Assembly (NCBI GenBank): GCA_021812985.1
Contig: JAKAMG010000002.1
Location: 33,779-97,778 of the forward strand
Reading direction: 5' to 3'
DNA length: 64,000 nucleotides
Source of the DNA: Bacteroidota bacterium
Lineage (GTDB): Bacteria > Bacteroidota > Ignavibacteria > Kryptoniales > JAKASW01
The notes under the pieces: model-generated
The model's input: the letters and a program-made list of their open reading frames with translations, nothing else
Told to the model about the DNA's origin: nothing
Database searches by the model: none
Position numbers and translations under genes: made by a program
Shown here: positions 47,407 to 54,461 of the stretch, in pieces
Layout: each line of letters begins with the position of its first letter
How positions within the stretch are numbered: position 1 is the stretch's first letter

Positions 47407-48747
47407 TCACTTCCCAAACTGCTTCAGAAATTCCACGTACGAGTCGAGCTCGGCGCGAGTGCGCTTCTCTGTAACGGCCACGAGCAGGCCCTTCTCAGAT
47501 GGGTTAAGCTTCTCGACATCGACACCAGCAAGGATATTCTTGGGCAGCCCCGCTTCCACTATCGTCTTAGCCGGAACAGGGGTCGAGACAAGAAACTCGT
47601 TAAAAAAGGGCTGCGAGTATTTAAGTTTGAAACCGGGTATCCTGGCGATCTGCGCGGCGAGATAATGCGCCTTGGCGCTCGACTGCTCCGCCACCTCACG
47701 TACGCCCTGCTTTCCCATAAGAGACATGTAAATCGTGGAGGCAAGCATCATCAGACCTTCGTTCGTACAAATGTTTGACGTCGCCTTTTCGCGCCTGATC
47801 TGCTGCTCGCGTGTCTGAAGGGTCAGCACGAAACCGCGGTTACCTTCCGCGTCGACTGTCACACCGGCGAGTCTTCCAGGGAGCCTGCGGATGAGCGCGT
47901 CTTTAACTGCAAAGATGCCGAGGAAGGGCCCGCCAAAACTTTGTGAAATACCTAGAGACTGCCCCTCACCTACGACGACATCAGCGCCGTAATCACCCGG
48001 TGCGGCAAGGAGACCAAGCGAGATGGGAGAAGCGTCAACCACGTAAAGGGCGCCCTTCGCGTGCGCTATCTCACCCAGCGCGTAAACGTCGCTTAGTGTC
48101 CCGACGAAAGAAGGCTGCTGAACCAGAACCGCCGCAGTCGTCTCGTCCACTGATTTTCTTAGAGCGTCAAGGTCGGCTACCCCATCCTTCGAAGGTATCT
48201 CGACAATTTCAAAGCCCTGGCCATGCACGTATGTTCTCACCACCTGCAGATACAGGGGGTTTATCGGATCAGCTGCGATAATTTTCTTCCTTCCGGTATA
48301 TGCGACGGCCAGGAGAGCCGCTTCCGCGAGCCCGCTCCCCGCATCGTAAAGGGACGCGTTAGAGACGTCCATTCCCGTGAGCCTGCAGATCATCGTCTGA
48401 TACTCGTAGATCGATTGAAGAGTTCCCTGACTTACCTCCGCCTGATACGGGGTGTAGGCAGTGTAGAACTCGGATCTTCCGAGAAGGGCACCGATTGCAG
48501 AGGGAATAAAATGATCGTATGCCCCCGCGCCGAGAAACGAAACGGCTTCGGCGGTGTTTATGTTTTTGCCCGCGAGGGTAGAGACATGCTTCGTAACCTC
48601 AAGCTCGCTCATCGCGGAAGGAATCTTCAGGTCGGCTTTGAGCCTTATCTCCTGAGGTATATCCTTAATAAGTTCTTCAAAATCTCTGACCCCGATTGCC
48701 GCAAGCATCTCCCGACGGTCATCGTCGGTATTCGGATAATACGCCAC
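47407..48747 (-). CDS. gcvPA: Glycine decarboxylase P-protein subunit 1
   Basis: The 446-residue N-terminal half of the split P-protein opens MAYYPNTDDDRREMLAAIGV, with SFLGAGAYDHFIPSAI, FYTAYTPYQAEVSQGTLQSIYEYQTMI and GEGQSLGISQSFGGPFLG. This subunit lacks the PLP-binding Lys, which belongs to GcvPB; gcvPB and gcvT are not in the window. Together with GcvH it serves glycine cleavage to CO2, NH3 and methylene-THF, feeding one-carbon metabolism. It lies 102 bases after gcvH and 100 before guaA. Confidence 0.95.
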   Translation of the reverse strand: MAYYPNTDDDRREMLAAIGVRDFEELIKDIPQEIRLKADLKIPSAMSELEVTKHVSTLAGKNINTAEAVSFLGAGAYDHFIPSAIGALLGRSEFYTAYTPYQAEVSQGTLQSIYEYQTMICRLTGMDVSNASLYDAGSGLAEAALLAVAYTGRKKIIAADPINPLYLQVVRTYVHGQGFEIVEIPSKDGVADLDALRKSVDETTAAVLVQQPSFVGTLSDVYALGEIAHAKGALYVVDASPISLGLLAAPGDYGADVVVGEGQSLGISQSFGGPFLGIFAVKDALIRRLPGRLAGVTVDAEGNRGFVLTLQTREQQIRREKATSNICTNEGLMMLASTIYMSLMGKQGVREVAEQSSAKAHYLAAQIARIPGFKLKYSQPFFNEFLVSTPVPAKTIVEAGLPKNILAGVDVEKLNPSEKGLLVAVTEKRTRAELDSYVEFLKQFGK

Positions 48748-48849
48748 TTTTTTCTCCGTTATGTAACAGAAATGGATTCAGGAGCCGGCCGGGCAGATCT
48801 TACCGCGACGGACTTCTTCTCGCTTCAAATTACTCACTTCAATTTCAAA

Positions 48850-49230
48850 TTAATGTCCGACCATCTCGCCATACTTGGCCGCGTCAAGGAGAGTGTTCAC
48901 CTCAGAAGCGTCCGCCATCCTTACTTTGATCATCCAGCCGCCTTCATAAGGTTCCTTGTTTACCACTTCGGGGGAGTCTTTCAACGTCTCGTTTATCTCG
49001 ACAACCTCTCCGCTTACAGGCGCAAACAAATCGGATACGGTCTTGACTGCTTCTATCGTTCCGAATTGCTTCCCCTGCTGCAGCTTCGTTCCGACCGCCG
49101 GAAGCTCGACGAAGACCACGTCGCCAAGTTCGCCCTGGGCATATTCAGTTATGCCGACCACGCCGGTGCCTGCTTCGACACGAACCCACTCGTGATCCTT
49201 TGTGTACTTCAGATTTGACGGGAATTCCAT
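48850..49230 (-). CDS. gcvH: Glycine cleavage system H protein
   Basis: The 126-residue lipoyl carrier has the lipoylation Lys in GTIEAVKTVSDLFAPVSGEVVEIN and the family opening NLKYTKDHEWVRVEAGTGVVGITEYAQGELGDVVFVELP. It shuttles the aminomethyl group between P- and T-proteins. An AAGGAG site precedes ATG 49230. The length is normal. Confidence 0.97.
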   Translation of the reverse strand: MEFPSNLKYTKDHEWVRVEAGTGVVGITEYAQGELGDVVFVELPAVGTKLQQGKQFGTIEAVKTVSDLFAPVSGEVVEINETLKDSPEVVNKEPYEGGWMIKVRMADASEVNTLLDAAKYGEMVGH

Positions 49231-49409
49231 TTTTTCTCCTTAGACAGATTAGATCGTAGATGGCGGACTACACTTCGGCCGACATTAGAGGGTCACGCCG
49301 CACAAACCGCCCGGACAAATGTTAAAGGAACTTACTCAGAAACTCAAACCGATGGAGGCCGCGAAACACGCCCGTGCATGTAAGTCACGAGCGAACCAGC
49401 CCGGGGTCC

Positions 49410-50750
49410 TCAGTCGGCAAAATTGAAGGACTCCAGGAAGTGCGTGTCGAAGTCTCCCTTCCTGAAGCGCTCGTCTTTCATAACTTTCATGTGGAATGGG
49501 ATCGTGGTCGCCACGCCCTCCACGATAAACTCTTCGAGAGCCCTGGACATCCTGTCGATAGCCTCCTCGCGGCTCGATCCGAACGCAATCAGCTTGGCGA
49601 GAAGCGAATCGTAATACGGCGGGACCCTGTAGCCGACATAGATATGCGAGTCGGTCCTCACTCCGTAACCTCCGGGCACGTGCAAACCGGTTATCGTACC
49701 GGGATTGGGACGAAAGTCCTTGAACGGATCCTCGGCGTTGATACGGCACTCTATAGCGTGGCCGGTCTGCTTCAGTTTCTTCTTCCCTACCTTTGCTCCG
49801 GCGGCAACGTGTATCTGCTCTTTCACGAGGTCGAGACCGGTCACCTGCTCTGTCACAGGATGCTCCACCTGTATCCTCGTGTTCATTTCCATGAAATAAA
49901 AATTCTTGTGCTTGTCGACCAGGAACTCAATAGTTCCTGCGCCTTCGTACCTGACGCTCTTGGCCCCCTTCACCGCAGCAGCGCCCATTCTCTCGCGCAG
50001 GTCGGGGTCCACTACCGGGGAGGGCGACTCCTCGATCAGTTTCTGGTGCCTCCGCTGTATGGAACACTCGCGTTCACCGAGATGTATCACTTCTCCATGC
50101 TGGTCGCCGAGCACCTGGAACTCCACATGGCGTGGTCCCTCGACGTATTTCTCTATATAGACGCCGCCGTTGCCGAAGGCCGACTCGGCTTCCGTACGCG
50201 CCATGTTGAACTGTCTTTCAAACTCATCCTCGTTCCAGGCGAGCCTCATTCCCTTTCCGCCGCCGCCTGCGGTAGCTTTTATGATTACGGGGTATCCAAT
50301 CGAACCCGCAACTTCCCTGGCGGCCTTCACGTCATCGATTATGCCGTCGCTTCCCGGCACGACGGGCACACCGGCCTTCCGCATCGTGTCTTTGGCCGAC
50401 GCCTTGTCACCCATCATGGTTATCATGTCCGGCTTCGGACCGATGAATTTTATTCCGCTGCTCTCGCAGATTTCAGAGAACTTTGCGTTCTCGGAAAGAA
50501 ATCCATAGCCAGGATGGACAGCGTCGGCGTTGGTTATTTCCGCGGCAGCGATAATACGTGGGATGTTGAGGTAGCTCTCACGGCCCGGAGGGGGGCCTAT
50601 GCATACCGCCTCGTCGGCGAAACGAACATGCAGCGAATCACGATCTGCTTCCGAGTAAACGGCTACCGTCTTTATGCCGAGCTCTCTGCAGCTTCGTATC
50701 ACCCTAAGGGCGATTTCGCCTCTATTTGCAATCAGTATCTTATTGAACAA
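49410..50750 (-). CDS. accC: Acetyl-CoA carboxylase, biotin carboxylase subunit
   Basis: The 446-residue ATP-grasp enzyme carboxylates the biotin of BCCP in the first step of fatty acid synthesis. Visible marks are [22 protein letters not shown], the Gly-rich ATP lid [14 protein letters not shown], the RDCSIQ-like site ([21 protein letters not shown]) and [18 protein letters not shown] with the catalytic Arg/Glu. It lies downstream of accB on the same strand. The carboxyltransferase genes accA/accD are not present. Confidence 0.97.
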   Translation of the reverse strand: MFNKILIANRGEIALRVIRSCRELGIKTVAVYSEADRDSLHVRFADEAVCIGPPPGRESYLNIPRIIAAAEITNADAVHPGYGFLSENAKFSEICESSGIKFIGPKPDMITMMGDKASAKDTMRKAGVPVVPGSDGIIDDVKAAREVAGSIGYPVIIKATAGGGGKGMRLAWNEDEFERQFNMARTEAESAFGNGGVYIEKYVEGPRHVEFQVLGDQHGEVIHLGERECSIQRRHQKLIEESPSPVVDPDLRERMGAAAVKGAKSVRYEGAGTIEFLVDKHKNFYFMEMNTRIQVEHPVTEQVTGLDLVKEQIHVAAGAKVGKKKLKQTGHAIECRINAEDPFKDFRPNPGTITGLHVPGGYGVRTDSHIYVGYRVPPYYDSLLAKLIAFGSSREEAIDRMSRALEEFIVEGVATTIPFHMKVMKDERFRKGDFDTHFLESFNFAD

Positions 50751-50843
50751 TGGGACTCCCAGATTTCGGATTTCGAATGTCGAATATCGGATTCATGATT
50801 CACAATGCGCGAACCGAAATTCGAAATAAGGACAAACTGCTCA
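50751..50843. repeat. Short TTCGAAT-type direct and inverted motifs between accC and accB
   Basis: The interval contains GGATTTCGAATGTCGAATATCGGATT and later CGAAATTCGAAATAAGG, a cluster of four CGAAT/ATTCG words within about 65 bases. They are degenerate simple repeats, with no symmetry strong enough for a terminator. Similar loose words recur in other intergenic gaps of the window, for example near 48810. Confidence 0.35.
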
Positions 50844-51338
50844 TCAGGCAGGTTCGATCAGAAAGAGGGGCTGGTTGTATTCGACCGGCTGCCCGTTCTC
50901 GGCAAGGATCTGGACAACCCTGCCCGCCATATCGGACTCGATCTCGTTCATGAGCTTCATTGCCTCGATGATGCAGAGGACGGTTCCCTGCTGAACGACG
51001 CCACCGACCTGTACGTACGGGTCGGCGTTGGGAGCCGGTGCGCTGTAGAACGTCCCGACTATCGGGGAACGCACCTCGTGATATTTTTTTCCCTCGGCCT
51101 TCTGGGGTGTGGCCGGTTCAGTCGGGGCCGCGGCAGCCGCCTTCGGTTCAGGGGCGGGCTGGGGCTGGTACTGGTACTGAGGCTGTGGAATGTATTGAGG
51201 GACATAGGCCGGGGCGGGAGATGAGTTGTGACGGGATTTCGTCACCCTTATCTTGGCACCCTCCTCCTCAATCTCTATTTCGTCTACGCCGCTCTCGTCG
51301 ACAAGCTTGACGAGTTTTTTGATGTAGTTAAGGTCCAT
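50844..51338 (-). CDS. accB: Acetyl-CoA carboxylase biotin carboxyl carrier protein
   Basis: The 164-residue BCCP has an N-terminal helical part ([25 protein letters not shown]), a Pro/Gln/Ala-rich swinging linker (about 40-85) and a biotinyl domain with [10 protein letters not shown]. The biotinylated Lys is in [13 protein letters not shown]. It lies between efp and accC, the conserved efp-accB-accC order of many bacteria. BioY in the window may supply the biotin. Confidence 0.97.
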   Translation of the reverse strand: MDLNYIKKLVKLVDESGVDEIEIEEEGAKIRVTKSRHNSSPAPAYVPQYIPQPQYQYQPQPAPEPKAAAAAPTEPATPQKAEGKKYHEVRSPIVGTFYSAPAPNADPYVQVGGVVQQGTVLCIIEAMKLMNEIESDMAGRVVQILAENGQPVEYNQPLFLIEPA

Positions 51339-51457
51339 TTGTTCTCCGATGCTAAGATGTCAGGAAACAAACCAGCTCAGTGGAACTCTTCAATTGACAG
51401 GAAAAGGCTCGAGAGTTCGCGCGGCAAGGAGTGTTCTCCCAATGCGCTCCGAGCAAT

Positions 51458-52018
51458 TTACTTTACGCGCTCTACGTATGCTCCGTTGCGCGTGTCGATT
51501 TTAAGAACTTCTCCTTCGTCAATGAATAGCGGAACGTTCACTGTCGCTCCGGTCTCCATCTTCGCCGGCTTCATCACGTTGTTGACGCTATCGCCTTTTA
51601 TGCCTGGCTCGGTCTCGACCACTTTAAGGTTGACAAAAATCGGAATCTCAACTGCCGTTATCTCGGTACCGTTGAACGAGATCTGCACGTTCTCGTTCTC
51701 CTTGAGGAACTTGCTCCCCTCACCAACCACCTCTTCGGGTACGTGCATTTGGTCGTAGGTGTCGTTATCCATGAAAACAAGCATGTCGCCGTCTCTGTAG
51801 AGGTACTGGAACGTGCGCTGCTCAATTCGGACGATTTCAATATCCTGACCCGCGCGGAATCTATTCTCAATCACCTGTCCGGTCTTGATATTCTTCATCT
51901 TCGCGCGGACAAATGCCCGCCAGTTGCCCGGGTTAACGTGTTGAAACTCTACGATGGTCCACAAGTCATTGTTGAAACGAATCGTCAACCCTGGTCTGAA
52001 TTCAGAGGTAGTAGCCAT
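51458..52018 (-). CDS. efp: Translation elongation factor P
   Basis: EF-P (186 residues) relieves ribosome stalling at polyproline. The three beta-barrel domains and the end signature GDSVNNVMKPAKMETGATVNVPLFI-like region are clear (KVVETEPGIKGDSVNNVMKPA, VPLFIDEGEVLKIDTRNG). The loop that normally carries a modified Lys or Arg reads HVNPGNWRAFVRAKM: Asn32 replaces Lys34 of E. coli (Lys32 in Bacillus, Arg32 in Pseudomonas). None of the known modification genes is nearby. A GGGAG site precedes the ATG, and AACTATATTTTTAGG upstream may be its promoter. Confidence 0.96.
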   Translation of the reverse strand: MATTSEFRPGLTIRFNNDLWTIVEFQHVNPGNWRAFVRAKMKNIKTGQVIENRFRAGQDIEIVRIEQRTFQYLYRDGDMLVFMDNDTYDQMHVPEEVVGEGSKFLKENENVQISFNGTEITAVEIPIFVNLKVVETEPGIKGDSVNNVMKPAKMETGATVNVPLFIDEGEVLKIDTRNGAYVERVK

Positions 52019-52283
52019 AATCTCCCATAAATCTAGGTGTTTCGTGAATTTTGCCTAAAAATATAGTTTTAGGAGCCCCAAGAATCAAGGATGCGCCGAC
52101 AGCACACCCCTCCCCGCGGGCCTGACCACCCGCGCGGTATAAACCACATTTAATCCGTTATTTACGAGCAGAAAGCGAACTCACGAGCCAGCCACCTGCC
52201 ATGCTCTATCCTTGTCAGCCGCCGACTATCCACCGAGGAGCACGCCTGCTCAAAACGGATCAGCCCTTATACACTAAACCCCC

Positions 52284-52631
52284 TCATCCCTTTGCGATCC
52301 TCGAAACCTCCGCGGCCATGTTCACGTTGCACTCGAATGCGAGTCGCCTGTAGTTCACCAAATCAACTATCGTACCTATAAAGCACAGGCCGCCGGTCAG
52401 AAGGTAGAGGAGTCCCATCCCAATTTGACCTAGCACGAACCGATGCACACCCGCAATCCCGATGAACCCGAGTATCGCGAGGAGGAGAACGAGCTGGGGG
52501 TCCTTTCTCCGGGCGTTATAAATGTTCGCGAACAATCTGGCCTGTTCATCCGTCAACCCTTTCAGGATGTTCTGGATGTAAATCAGCTCGTCGCCCTGGA
52601 CGAGCGGCATAAGCTCATAAATGTTAGCCAT
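52284..52631 (-). CDS. TM2-domain membrane protein
   Basis: The 115-residue protein has a cytoplasmic start (LVQGDELIYIQNILKGLTDEQARLFANIYNARRKDPQ). The TM2 domain follows: helix VLLLAILGFIGIAGVHRFVLGQIGMGLLYLLTG, then LCFIGTIVDLVNYRRLAFECN. The motif GxxGxHRFYLG and the D in IVDL are family marks. TM2 proteins are of unknown function. Its AGGGGAG ribosome site lies inside the upstream DUF2752 gene, one base away. Confidence 0.88.
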   Translation of the reverse strand: MANIYELMPLVQGDELIYIQNILKGLTDEQARLFANIYNARRKDPQLVLLLAILGFIGIAGVHRFVLGQIGMGLLYLLTGGLCFIGTIVDLVNYRRLAFECNVNMAAEVSRIAKG

Positions 52632-52632
52632 T

Positions 52633-52989
52633 TCAACTCCCCTGATTTATGATAAGATGCCTGGACCCCGCATGCCTCCTGAAGACATCAACCAGTAGAT
52701 TAATCGTACGGTAGACGACAAGAACAGATGCGGGGATCCCCAGAATGTGAGTCTCAAACGATCGGGACACTGCTCCGTGTATGAAAAACGATATGGACCT
52801 CCCAAGCCCGCATCCCGGACAGTAATGGAATCCAATGCTCTCCAAAGGGCAGAAGGAGAAGGATGATACCATCCAGGGGTTGTGAATCGCCAGGTAGGCC
52901 AGGCCCGATGTCCAGAAGATTACTTCGAGGCCGACTTGCCAATAAATGAAATGCCACAATCTCATGATCCATGACCTGCTTCGCTTCAT
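52633..52989 (-). CDS. DUF2752 family membrane protein
   Basis: The 118-residue protein carries the DUF2752 signature CPLESIGFHYCPGCGLGRSISFFIHG (Cys-Pro-x-x-x-x-x-G-x-x-C-P-G-C-G-x-x-R) and two to three hydrophobic segments. Function is unknown; the Cys cluster could bind metal. It runs into the TM2 gene with a single base between, a common pairing for small membrane proteins in Bacteroidota, so they are one transcription unit. The start at ATG 52989 is uncertain by a few residues (MRLWHF is an alternative). Confidence 0.85.
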   Translation of the reverse strand: MKRSRSWIMRLWHFIYWQVGLEVIFWTSGLAYLAIHNPWMVSSFSFCPLESIGFHYCPGCGLGRSISFFIHGAVSRSFETHILGIPASVLVVYRTINLLVDVFRRHAGSRHLIINQGS

Positions 52990-53074
52990 GCCATCACCGG
53001 CGCCTTCGGCAATCCCAGACCGGCTCGCAGATGACGCCCCCTCTCTCCGTCATTCGCAGATTCGAAGAAAGGAT

Positions 53075-53404
53075 TCAATCGAAGATTACCACCCTGGCGC
53101 CATTCCTGGAGCTTACCTTATGCCGGACGACGTTGTCGCCGACCTGCATGCTCATGTCCTCCTTGAGATGGTACTTACTTCCGTCTTCGAGTTCGACCGT
53201 GAGCTCTCCCTCTATGACCAGCGCGATATGTCCCTTCCCGCACCAGTCGCCAGAACGATAGTCGGGCGAATACTCGACAATCCTGATTCTTACTTCCCCT
53301 TGATCCAACTCTCTTGAGACGGCTTTCCCTGTCTCTCCCCTTACACCTATCGGGCTTAGCTTGCTCCAGTCCCCGACAGAGAACGGTATGTTTTCGAGTT
53401 TCAT
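53075..53404 (-). CDS. Cupin-fold protein (DHCW-motif type)
   Basis: The 109-residue single-domain cupin contains SPDYRSGDWCGKGHIALVIEGELTVEL, matching the D-x-C-x-x-G-H signature of the DHCW-motif cupins, with the second half KEDMSMQVGDNVVRHKVSS. One Cys and two His could form a metal site. It is cytoplasmic and not enzymatically defined. A GAGGGAG site precedes the ATG. The neighbouring SDR lies upstream in the same direction with an 83-base gap. Confidence 0.85.
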   Translation of the reverse strand: MKLENIPFSVGDWSKLSPIGVRGETGKAVSRELDQGEVRIRIVEYSPDYRSGDWCGKGHIALVIEGELTVELEDGSKYHLKEDMSMQVGDNVVRHKVSSRNGARVVIFD

Positions 53405-53487
53405 AACAGCCTCCCTCTGACTTGAGATGAAACATCCTGGCTCGCGGCGGGGAACCGGTTATCCCGTCAGGCTCCGCCGCCACAAGA

Positions 53488-54330
53488 TCAATTCTTCAAG
53501 CCGACCATCCTTTCGCTCAACTCCCAAAGGCGGGCCTGAGCGGCTACATCCATCGAAGTCTTCGAGGACGCGATCATCTTCTTGTCCTTGAAGTATCGCC
53601 CAGTGATTGAGCTGACATCGGGGGATGTGGCGAGATAAACCACGGTCTCCGCGCCCTTCTCCGGCGAGCGCAAAGCCCATCCGAACAGAGTGGAAGAGAA
53701 GCTGAGCAGGCTTCCCGAGTTATTGTAGAAGTTCGACTTGATGGCTCCGGGATGAAGTGCGTTTACTGTCACTCGAGTGCCGTCTAGCCGGCGCGCGAGT
53801 TCGTACGTGAAAAGAAGGTTCGCGAGTTTCGAAAGCGCGTACGCCTGGAACTGTGAATAATTCCTCTCCCCCTGCAGGTTGCCAAAGTCGAGCCTCGCGA
53901 CGCGGTGCATGTCTGAAGATACGTTCACAATCCTGGCCGGCGCCGATTTCTTCAACAAATCCAGGAGAAGATTCGTGAAGAGGAAATAGCCGAGGTGATT
54001 CGTGGCGAATGTTTTTTCGACTCCGTCAGGGGTTACTTGCCTCGTCGGGATGAGTCCTCCGGCGTTGTTCACGAGGACATGAAGCGCGCCAAACTTCTCC
54101 CTGAATTCCCCGGCGATGTCGCGTATCTCGTCCTGCGAGGAGAGATCTCCGACGAGAAGCTGCACCGATTGGTTTCCCGAGGCTCGCCTGATTTCCGATG
54201 CCGCCGATTCCCCTTTGTCCCTGTTGCGGCAGACCATCACAACGCTGGCCCCCGTTTTCGCCAATTCAAGTGCGGTGACCCTTCCTATTCCGACGTTCGC
54301 TCCAGTCACGATGCAAACCTTATCTTTCAA
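53488..54330 (-). CDS. Short-chain dehydrogenase/reductase, retinol-dehydrogenase-like
   Basis: The 280-residue classical SDR has the NADP loop VTGANVGIGRVTALEL followed by CRNRDKG, the NNAGG motif, the catalytic Ser in IVNVSSDMHR and the catalytic pair in YALSKLANLLF. The layout matches the retinol dehydrogenase/WW-oxidoreductase-like group, which act on hydrophobic alcohols or ketones. The bacterial substrate is unknown. It keeps all catalytic residues, unlike the 200-residue SDR at 37734. Confidence 0.93.
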   Translation of the reverse strand: MKDKVCIVTGANVGIGRVTALELAKTGASVVMVCRNRDKGESAASEIRRASGNQSVQLLVGDLSSQDEIRDIAGEFREKFGALHVLVNNAGGLIPTRQVTPDGVEKTFATNHLGYFLFTNLLLDLLKKSAPARIVNVSSDMHRVARLDFGNLQGERNYSQFQAYALSKLANLLFTYELARRLDGTRVTVNALHPGAIKSNFYNNSGSLLSFSSTLFGWALRSPEKGAETVVYLATSPDVSSITGRYFKDKKMIASSKTSMDVAAQARLWELSERMVGLKN

Positions 54331-54461
54331 CTTGTGCTTCTCCTTCTCAGCTCCGCTGCTGTTTCAGTCTCCAAAATGTGAACGGTGACGGTTCGCTAAA
54401 AATTTAGGACATTTGCGGTTTTCATACATCTCAGCCATGAAGAAAGCCGGAGTGAATCTGA

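Noticed and set aside
48223-49218. 331-residue plus-strand ORF
   Set aside because: Antisense to gcvPA and gcvH; spurious.
49374-50798. 474-residue plus-strand ORF
   Set aside because: Antisense to accC over its whole length and no protein-like pattern.
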